This document shows, piece by piece, positions 34,455-40,946 of a DNA stretch of 64,000 bases. The stretch's first letter is position 1. Every line of letters begins with the position of its first letter. The position numbers and the translations under genes are program-made. The DNA is from Roseobacter sp. CCS2 (GTDB taxonomy: Bacteria; Pseudomonadota; Alphaproteobacteria; Rhodobacterales; Rhodobacteraceae), in the NCBI RefSeq assembly GCF_000169435.1, contig NZ_AAYB01000003.1:248001-312000 (forward strand), written 5' to 3'. The notes beneath the pieces are model-generated. The model saw nothing but the letters and a program-made list of their open reading frames with translations. It did not search any database and was not told where the DNA came from.

Positions 34455-34655
34455 TCATACAAAAGTTTTCTGATCGTTCTTTGAGATTGTGTCATTCTGA
34501 TAGCTGCTAATCCGGTCTAGCGTTTTTCGCATCTCGAGCTCTTCCACACTAAGTGAATTGTATGCGCAGTAACTCGCGAGATCCTCCAGAACATCAATCA
34601 TCCAAGAATGATCTGTAAGCTGAGCTGCAGGGAATGATCGTTCCCATTTTTTCAT
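34455..34655 (-). CDS. small protein with SWMxDVLxDL motif (paralogue A)
   Basis: The product (66 aa) contains HSWMIDVLEDLASYCAYNSL, which aligns with HSWMLDVLKDLEAYSSKKGL of the protein at 39108-39350. An AAGGATTACACT ribosome site precedes the ATG at 34655. Conservation of two divergent copies in the same cargo block supports real coding. The fold is probably helical and the function unknown. Confidence 0.68.
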   Translation of the reverse strand: MKKWERSFPAAQLTDHSWMIDVLEDLASYCAYNSLSVEELEMRKTLDRISSYQNDTISKNDQKTFV

Positions 34656-35370
34656 AGTGTAATCCTTTTTATATTGAGTTTGGGTTGGTCCATCTGCCGA
34701 CCCTTTATTGAACTTCTCAGAGTCGGAACTCGTCTCGAAATGTCGCAGACGTTGTAAGCGGACCCAACACAATCGACTTACAAAAACTCGATATGACGTA
34801 TTTTCACAGTCAAAGCCGGGTGTAATCTGTCACTCCTCCTCGTCAGAAGAAAATTCTCATTTGGTACATTGAATAGGTCAAAATTAAGCACCTTAAGCGC
34901 GAGCTAACGATTTTAGCTCACGCTTAAGCTGATCGATCCGAATTCTGTTCGATTTGAGGCAGTTTTATGAAGAAATTGTAATTCGGAAGTCTAGTCCACA
35001 TATGAAAACCTGCGTTATCTGGCGACGACTGCGCGAGGCTGGCCTAGAGCAGGATTGCATTCAAGCCGTTTGGGTCCAAGGGTATCAGGTGCCAGACAGC
35101 CTATTCCTTGCGCTATGCAACTACTGCTTGGACATACCAAGATGGACAGCACGTTCTGGTAACTTGGTGTTGAGTTGGAAGAGTCGCTAGCGATTTCTGA
35201 GGCCATGAAATTTAGAAGGCTTGGGTCGCTGGCAAAGGCGGCCTTTACTTACCGAAGCCTGAAGAAAGTTATGCCATTGTTAGTTAAATAGGAACAATGC
35301 CGGACCGAGCGGCCTCAACCGGGCTTTCGTTACTGGATCGGGAGACGTGCTCCTGACCCAGACCGGTAGT
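34656..35370. other. 715-bp gap without convincing gene; one long inverted repeat
   Basis: No reading frame here has a supported start and composition. The notable item is an inverted repeat at 34892-34928: 16-nt arms with one mismatch around a 5-nt loop, able to form a strong hairpin. Each arm also contains a near-match to a CtrA box (TTAA-N7-CTAA at 34893-34907 and its mirror at 34913-34927). It could be a terminator or a regulatory site. Confidence 0.5.
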
Positions 35371-35386
35371 TTAACACTCCGTTAAC
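35371..35386. promoter_or_regulatory. CtrA box (TTAAC-N5-GTTAAC)
   Basis: TTAACACTCCGTTAAC matches the alphaproteobacterial CtrA consensus TTAA-N7-TTAA exactly and lies 47 bases upstream of the gene at 35433. The word ACTCCGTTAAC inside it is repeated in inverted form at 35418-35428, over the ribosome site. Confidence 0.62.
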
Positions 35387-35432
35387 CAAGCCCATCTAGA
35401 ACGACCTAAAAGCAAGAGTTAACGGAGTAATT

Positions 35433-35969
35433 ATGCGACTTACGGAGATGCCGTTGTCAGCACTTGAAGTCCAAGCAATCTTAGGTCTTTCGAGTGATAA
35501 CTATGACGCCGTGGTTTCGGCAGGGCTGCTGAGAAAGGGCGTGCATTTCGTCGAGCGGCAATCCACGCGGACTTCCTTGCATAACTTCCACGATTTACTG
35601 CACTTGGTTCTGTGGTCGCATCTGGAAAGATGGGCAGGAATTCTTGACCAAGAAGACCTGTGCCTAATCCTTGATCAGGTTGAAACCGCAAGAGTGCGGG
35701 GCGTGAACGTAGATCCAGACGTTACTGTCAGTTACGAACCATTTCGTCGGAAAGCTGTAGGACTCGACGCGGAAATCCAAGATGAACTTGAGCGAGTAAC
35801 TCTCGAAATCGACGACATTTGGTGCAGCCTAGTCAAGAGTATTCGCTATGAGTTGGCGAAAGAGGTGCAACCCCCTCATACGTTGTTGTCGGCGAAACAA
35901 TCGTATTCAATTCAAGCTGTCTTGCGCAGCAACACAACTCTAACACAATGCACAATCGTTCATCTCTGA
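35433..35969 (+). CDS. unknown cargo protein, possible DNA-binding N-terminus
   Basis: The product (178 aa) is not recognised. The N-terminus (LSALEVQAILGLSSDNYDAV and VSAGLLRKGVHFVE) could form a MerR- or excisionase-like helix-turn-helix; the rest is helical and acidic. It follows a CtrA box, and its GGAG ribosome site lies in one arm of an inverted repeat, so both transcriptional and translational control are plausible. It is 6 bases from the next gene and likely forms an operon with it. Confidence 0.62.
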   Translation: MRLTEMPLSALEVQAILGLSSDNYDAVVSAGLLRKGVHFVERQSTRTSLHNFHDLLHLVLWSHLERWAGILDQEDLCLILDQVETARVRGVNVDPDVTVSYEPFRRKAVGLDAEIQDELERVTLEIDDIWCSLVKSIRYELAKEVQPPHTLLSAKQSYSIQAVLRSNTTLTQCTIVHL

Positions 35970-35975
35970 AGTTCA

Positions 35976-36566
35976 GTGTTCGAGATTGATGCAACTAAAG
36001 GGACCAACCAAGTGATTAAATTCATATCTCAGGAGAAGCTCTTTCAGCAACCAGAGATTGTAGATGCGCTTTTGTCATATGATGAAAAGCCAGAAGCTAC
36101 CGGTATGAGCGATCTGGCGGGAGTTCACGCTAATCTTTGGCAGATGAAAGGGTTGATTGTTCCATCTTTGCACATATTGATGGTAGATGATTACGGTCTC
36201 CTTTTGGGCCGAGCTAGTTTGGCTCCAATCGTTGATGAAGAAGAACCATCAGCTCCGACAAAAACTTGGCAGCAGGTAGAATTCTGCGTCTTTCAAGGTG
36301 CCGAACCGAAGACATCGTACGGTCTGTATGCTGCCAGCATAGCAATGATTAAGGAATTTGGATTTGCGAGACTATTGAACCGGTACGGTCATGATGTGTT
36401 GCCGGAGAATGTAAAAAAAGAGAAGTATTACCGACGATTATTAGAACTGGCAGACATGACAGACATTGAGATGGAGCTTTACATCTGCAACTCAGATGTA
36501 CTTCAACAAAACCGGTGCGCTGATGAGGAGATGAGTCCCCACTGTTGCGGCTGTCACAGCACGTAA
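35976..36566 (+). CDS. unknown cargo protein
   Basis: The product (196 aa) starts with GTG 6 bases after the previous stop. It mixes beta-rich and helical segments (LIVPSLHILMVDDYGLLLGR) and ends in a Cys/His-rich tail (EEMSPHCCGCHST) that may bind metal. No family is recognised. The arrangement suggests it works with the preceding gene. Confidence 0.6.
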   Translation: MFEIDATKGTNQVIKFISQEKLFQQPEIVDALLSYDEKPEATGMSDLAGVHANLWQMKGLIVPSLHILMVDDYGLLLGRASLAPIVDEEEPSAPTKTWQQVEFCVFQGAEPKTSYGLYAASIAMIKEFGFARLLNRYGHDVLPENVKKEKYYRRLLELADMTDIEMELYICNSDVLQQNRCADEEMSPHCCGCHST

Positions 36567-36706
36567 ATATTGACTCAATAACAAATTAGGCCTCGTTAGA
36601 AATTTTGACAAATCCATATCTCACTTTTAGCAGTTCGATATTCGCGATTCAGACAATAATAACCTACTGAGATCACTTCTTGCTGCAATCAGTAGGAGTG
36701 GATTTC

Positions 36707-38902
36707 ATGACGAATGCGACGACAGGCCCAATTGTTACCAACACCAACATGGAAGAAATAGCAAACTTGAGTTCCGACTTTTTCGGTGCAATCGGGGTAA
36801 ACAGCTACGGATGGCATCACTTCGAGGATCAAGTTGAGAGTCTTGGACTGACCGACGTCAGGTGGCCTGGCGGCACAGTTTCTGAAGGTGGATATATCAT
36901 AGATGGTCGAATTCGTCTGGATGCAGGCGATATCTCATTAGAAACACTTGCCGGTGATAGGTCAAATTTCGCCTTTGATCTGACCCACCCCGAGCTCATA
37001 AGTGAACTTGCTCTAGAATATGACGAACTTAATCATCTCAAACGTGACGACGTTGGTACCTTCAGCCAAGCTTTGAATCTCGCAGTTGAAAATGATGCTG
37101 CTTTCAGTTTGATCATACCTGTTCAGCGATACTTTGAAGGTATTGATTTTTCTGATCCTGCTGTCCTAGAGCAAGGTGTCGCAGCCGCTAAAGCCGATAT
37201 GCAGGTGTTCCTCGAAAGGCTGAAGAACGGGGATTTCAATGATGGCATTTATCCGAAAAACCTTACCTTTGATATTGGGAACGAAGCATACTCCAACCCA
37301 ATTGAGTACGCGGTCATTGCAAAGGCGATGCTGGATGAAATTGATGCAGCGCTTTCCGACTCGAACATCAACTATGACATAGCGATCCAAATGGGCCGAG
37401 GGAGCTACGAATTCGAAAACCTTCGAGAAGATGGGTACTTTGATCCTTTCTTCGATGATCCTGAGAATATGATCGAGGGTTTGGACGACATCGGTTTCGT
37501 ACCTACACCCGGCATGCCATATATTGATCGGCAGGTTGCACTCGATGAAATTATGATTGGCATCTTGGGGGACTCGATTGAACACCTTGATGGAGGTGGC
37601 ATACGGCACCATTATCTGAAGATTGATGCGAACGAACTTGCCCAAACACAATTGCCGGTCATGCAGCGTGATTTGATCGTGGACCGTTGGATGCAAGAGT
37701 TCGAAAAGCGTGGAATGGATACTGAGGCAATTGATTATAATGTATCAGCTTGGAGTACGGACAATAACAACGGGTCTTCGTTGCCCTACGACCCAGCAGC
37801 GGCTTTCAACACTCTTGAATTACTATCACACTTCCTCACGATTGGAGTGGATCGTGCGGCGTTGTGGGGGGTCGTAGGTTCGTTCCGATACTATGATCAT
37901 ATGCCCGGGTCGGTCGTTTCAGACCGTTTGTCAGATTATCTGTCGCCAAAGGCCGCCCTGCTTAAGCTTTTGACAGAAAATGCTATGGGCGGCGACTTTT
38001 TAGGTGAGGGTGGTGGCCGGGACGAAGGTTACCTTAGCTACACTTTTGAAACGGATTCTGCTTTTACCGTTTTCTTTTCGGTGGAGAAGCTGAACGGATC
38101 AGAATTCAACCTTGACGTTGATCTTGGGCTGCTCGGCGACCTATCGAATGTGTCTGTAGCGAACCTTGACATGTTAAATGGTGCGCAAAACGGTGCGTCA
38201 CAACTCACCTATTCAAACGTGGCTGTCGAGAACGGACATATCGGGCTTAATTTCGATCAAGATTTCGAGATTGTCATGGTCACGCTGGACAAGGCAGAGA
38301 GCAGCGATTTTGCTACGGCCAAGTTGATAGAGGACTTTCTTGGCAAAGACGCCTCACTGGATGATGACATTTCGATGTTCATTGGGGGCTCTACTGCTGA
38401 AACGATGGTCGGTGGTGCGGGTTCTGATGTGATCGTGGGCCAGGAAGGTGATGACATGATCGACGGTGGTTCCGGCAGATCTACCATAACTAGCAGCGAT
38501 AGGCTTGAAGACTTTGATCAGGTTGGCGGACAAAATGGTGACTTCTTGTTTGGAGGTGAAGGCAATGACCAAATTCATGGAAATTCCGGCAATGATCTGT
38601 TGTTTGGCGGTGAAGGCAACGACCAGCTTTGGGGTGGTGGGGGCTTCGATACTTTTGTATTTAAAGAAGGCAATGATCAAATCCATGATTTCACGCACGG
38701 TGTAGATACACTTATGCTTGATGAAGCTCTGTTGGATGGCCGCGAGCTTTCTGATGTTGTTCGGCAGGACACAATGAACGAAGTTGATTCTACTGTTTTT
38801 GACTTCGGCAATGGAAACACTCTCACACTTCATGGAGAATTTGATCTCGGCGCAATTCTTCAATCCGTCGAGATGAACCAAGTTGGGGACGTTTTGTTCT
38901 AG
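36707..38902 (+). CDS. RTX protein with glycoside hydrolase-like N-terminal domain
   Basis: The product (731 aa) has an N-terminal region resembling a clan GH-A TIM barrel: VRWPGGTVSEGGY early, then LTFDIGNEAYSNPIEYAVIA with an Asn-Glu pair (N192-E193) typical of the acid/base catalyst. From about residue 565 it carries RTX calcium-binding nonapeptides (GGAGSDVIVG, GGEGNDQIHG, NSGNDLLFGG, GGEGNDQLWG) and a C-terminal tail, the layout of type I secretion substrates. There is no signal peptide. AGGAG lies 9 bases before the ATG. No secretion genes are in the window, so it would use host machinery. The substrate is unknown. Confidence 0.82.
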   Translation: MTNATTGPIVTNTNMEEIANLSSDFFGAIGVNSYGWHHFEDQVESLGLTDVRWPGGTVSEGGYIIDGRIRLDAGDISLETLAGDRSNFAFDLTHPELISELALEYDELNHLKRDDVGTFSQALNLAVENDAAFSLIIPVQRYFEGIDFSDPAVLEQGVAAAKADMQVFLERLKNGDFNDGIYPKNLTFDIGNEAYSNPIEYAVIAKAMLDEIDAALSDSNINYDIAIQMGRGSYEFENLREDGYFDPFFDDPENMIEGLDDIGFVPTPGMPYIDRQVALDEIMIGILGDSIEHLDGGGIRHHYLKIDANELAQTQLPVMQRDLIVDRWMQEFEKRGMDTEAIDYNVSAWSTDNNNGSSLPYDPAAAFNTLELLSHFLTIGVDRAALWGVVGSFRYYDHMPGSVVSDRLSDYLSPKAALLKLLTENAMGGDFLGEGGGRDEGYLSYTFETDSAFTVFFSVEKLNGSEFNLDVDLGLLGDLSNVSVANLDMLNGAQNGASQLTYSNVAVENGHIGLNFDQDFEIVMVTLDKAESSDFATAKLIEDFLGKDASLDDDISMFIGGSTAETMVGGAGSDVIVGQEGDDMIDGGSGRSTITSSDRLEDFDQVGGQNGDFLFGGEGNDQIHGNSGNDLLFGGEGNDQLWGGGGFDTFVFKEGNDQIHDFTHGVDTLMLDEALLDGRELSDVVRQDTMNEVDSTVFDFGNGNTLTLHGEFDLGAILQSVEMNQVGDVLF

Positions 38903-39107
38903 GCGTGTCCATGTACCACTTTCATGGTGCGCCACTGAAGCAAGAATTAGCGCATATTCTTTCTTCAGTAACGATCCGTTTACTAAATTTGATCAGGGTT
39001 AGATAGCCATAAGAAGGGATTCTTACAAAGTAAAAATTAGTTAAAATTAGTGCCACGAAAGGTCAGCCAAGGATCGTGTCCGCTAAGTATTATAGATAGG
39101 AACAGTA

Positions 39108-39350
39108 ATGCAAGACAGCCTTCCCCATAGCTGGATGCTCGATGTGCTGAAAGACCTCGAAGCATACTCATCAAAGAAGGGTCTCCACAATAGCGAAGAT
39201 GCAATTAAAGAAGCTTACAAGCAAATCTCAACCGAGTTGGTGGTCGAAAGATATAGCAAGCAAGTATATGACGATGCAGTAGTTGATGCGAGTGATGAAA
39301 TGCGAAGAGTCCTGATGTTCACGAGAAACTTTCGAGGGCAGCTATTCTGA
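39108..39350 (+). CDS. small protein with SWMxDVLxDL motif (paralogue B)
   Basis: The product (80 aa) starts MQDSLPHSWMLDVLKDLEAY and is clearly related to the 66-aa protein at 34455-34655 over the first 35 residues; its C-terminus is extended. A weak CtrA-like site (two mismatches) is at 38968-38983. It overlaps the convergent lipoprotein gene by 9 bases. The function is unknown. Confidence 0.7.
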   Translation: MQDSLPHSWMLDVLKDLEAYSSKKGLHNSEDAIKEAYKQISTELVVERYSKQVYDDAVVDASDEMRRVLMFTRNFRGQLF

Positions 39351-39992
39351 ATCTGGAACCTCGGCTATGAATACCCCTCCGACAGCTTGACTCGTCCCAT
39401 TAGATTCAGCGCGGCCTAAGATGTTACCTGCGACACCAGCCACGTCGGCCCCAAAGAAATCACCCTCGAACACCAAATCGAGGTTGATATTGTTTGAGTT
39501 GATGTCAGTCAGCATGCCGTTACCCTCAAAGGAAAGAGTGGCGTCAACATTAGGATCGCCGTCGCGGTCCAGTATGCCCCCTGTTAGGTCAATTTGCCCC
39601 GATATCGCATCTCCGTTGTCGTCAAGGATCCCGAAAACTGTCCCGGAAACCATCTCAGTATCTGCGAAATCTACTCGTATGTCCATTTCTCCTGTAAGGG
39701 AGTCCGAAAGGTTATCATTAGTGTTCGCCATTTGACCTAAAAAGTAGCCGGCGTAGCTGGCTGTTCCACTGATGGGTGCCATGCTAGGGTCTGTAAAAGC
39801 TACCGGCTGAAGACGCTCGATCATTGCATCGGCTGATACATACAATGCATTGAGTTCGGCTAACTGGGGATCAGTGCTGCTGCTGCCTGACCCACCGCAA
39901 GCTGAGGTGAAGATGCTCATAGCCAAAAGTGTTGCCCGAGGAACAAGTAACTTACTGGAAGTGGATTTGTAATTCTTGCGTGGTGCGATCAT
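39342..39992 (-). CDS. TbpB-like beta-barrel lipoprotein
   Basis: The product (216 aa) has a lipoprotein signal (LLAMSIFTSAC, lipid on Cys) followed by a Gly/Ser linker. The rest is beta-rich with alternating small and acidic residues, Gly-containing turns and the ending AVGGVFIAE, as in the C-terminal barrel of transferrin-binding-protein-like lipoproteins. It is presumably surface-exposed or periplasmic. What it binds cannot be told. It is cargo, not a phage structural gene. Confidence 0.75.
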   Translation of the reverse strand: MIAPRKNYKSTSSKLLVPRATLLAMSIFTSACGGSGSSSTDPQLAELNALYVSADAMIERLQPVAFTDPSMAPISGTASYAGYFLGQMANTNDNLSDSLTGEMDIRVDFADTEMVSGTVFGILDDNGDAISGQIDLTGGILDRDGDPNVDATLSFEGNGMLTDINSNNINLDLVFEGDFFGADVAGVAGNILGRAESNGTSQAVGGVFIAEVPDSE

Positions 39993-40055
39993 TGGCTTAA
40001 ACCTTGTTGAGAAAAATCTACGTCAAACCTTAGGTTAAAGCGTTGAATGAAAAGT

Positions 40056-40256
40056 TTACGCGTCTTGGTTAGTGCTTCTTTCTGCGTTTAGGTGCGGTGA
40101 GCGTCGCGCTAAATAGTGTTTTTTTGTGGAGCTTTGTGTTCGACTGCTGGATGAAATCGCTATTTTTTCAAGCGCTTCAGCGGCGTCAAATTCACCGTTA
40201 TGTTGTGCCTTACTGGCCGCTAAGACGGTGTTCTGGTGAAACTCTTCCCTTGTCAT
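40056..40256 (-). CDS. small hypothetical protein downstream of a CtrA box
   Basis: The product (66 aa) begins MTREEFHQNTVLAASKAQHN, with a helical N-terminal half and a basic tail. ATG at 40256 is used; an upstream in-frame ATG adds two residues. A TTAA-N7-TTAA box lies 50 bases upstream on this strand. The ribosome site is weak and coding is supported mainly by the start context and promoter element. Confidence 0.5.
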   Translation of the reverse strand: MTREEFHQNTVLAASKAQHNGEFDAAEALEKIAISSSSRTQSSTKKHYLARRSPHLNAERSTNQDA

Positions 40257-40305
40257 GAACAATACCTCATAGTTATGCAGATTGTTAACCTTTGCTCAGT
40301 AGGTA

Positions 40306-40320
40306 TTAATGATCCGTTAA
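40306..40320. promoter_or_regulatory. CtrA box (TTAA-N7-TTAA)
   Basis: TTAATGATCCGTTAA matches the CtrA consensus exactly in its eight defined bases. It lies 50 bases upstream of the leftward gene at 40056-40256. A GTTAAC half-site is also present at about 40284. Confidence 0.58.
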
Positions 40321-40321
40321 C

Positions 40322-40780
40322 GCAGCCGACTCCTTCTCCGGCAGTCTGGCAACCTTGGCCGATTTTAGCTTACAGCGCAGCGAACTTCCGCTTTCCGCCC
40401 ACCCTGCTGAAATCATGGGTCTTTGGATGTGGTAGGATCATGTCCGCTTCGGGCGGTGCCCTTAACTTGTGAGCGCGATTATCCGATGCATTGGCAGTGG
40501 TTCCCAAAAGAACGAGGGCTGTCATGACATATCTTGTATTGGTCACCCGTGAGCTGAATGACCAGCGATCGTGTACGCAGTTCATTGCAAACTGGAAAAG
40601 TGCGCGTTTGACGCGTTTTTTGAATGCACTGAGTAGTCTGGGGATTAGTCTGGGGTTCGCGGTCTCAAGTTGCCCCAGACGTTCCCCTTTTTTCCTGGGT
40701 CGTTCAGACTAGAGTAGCTGAAGACTATCTGAAATTATGATATATAGCTTTGATTTAAAGGCAAAAAATTTTGGTATCAT
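40322..40780. other. 459-bp region without convincing gene, next to attR; one hairpin
   Basis: Short frames exist but none has credible start signals. GTCTGGGG (40648-40655) can pair with CCCCAGAC (40673-40680), and six Ts follow at about 40687, so a rightward terminator at the prophage end is possible. Nothing else is recognised. Confidence 0.4.
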
Positions 40781-40828
40781 CTGGAGCGGGTAACGGGAAT
40801 CGAACCCGTAACTGAAGCTTGGGAAGCT
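40781..40828. repeat. attR, 48-bp core within intact tRNA-Gly
   Basis: This copy is identical to 6652-6699. It supplies the phage-derived 3' part that keeps the tRNA gene intact after integration. The crossover occurred within this segment, between the anticodon loop and the 3' end. Confidence 0.95.
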
Positions 40829-40855
40829 TTCGTGATACCTTTTCACCATACCCGC
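40782..40855 (-). tRNA. tRNA-Gly (anticodon CCC)
   Basis: The reverse strand folds as a 74-nt cloverleaf: acceptor stem GCGGGTA/TACCCGC, D stem GTGA/TCAC, anticodon loop TTCCCAA, T arm ACGGG-TTCGATT-CCCGT, and an encoded CCA end. The outermost anticodon-stem pair is A/C. It is the integration target of the prophage. Confidence 0.95.
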
Positions 40856-40946
40856 GCACTGGATTTGGATACGCCCCGTAAGGGCCATCGTCAACGTATG
40901 TTTTGCGTACACATCCTGTACACATCCTGTACATACACCGCGTCAG

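Larger units (their letters stand above)
6652..40828. mobile_element. integrated siphophage-type prophage (about 34 kb) in tRNA-Gly
   Basis: Two identical 48-bp copies of the 3' part of tRNA-Gly(CCC) bound the element, one in the intact tRNA (40781-40828) and one displaced (6652-6699). Between them lie integrase, excisionase, repressor, early genes, P27-type terminase, HK97 portal, protease and capsid, neck, tail and lysis genes in normal phage order, then an accessory block at 32.9-40.7 kb. One tail gene is frameshifted and no obvious tail-tip adhesin of lambda J size is present, so full infectivity is uncertain. Confidence 0.96.

Noticed and set aside
34954..35190. Rightward 78-codon frame in the cargo gap
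   Set aside because: No ribosome site, Trp/Arg-rich composition without family resemblance, and no operon context. Kept as noncoding.
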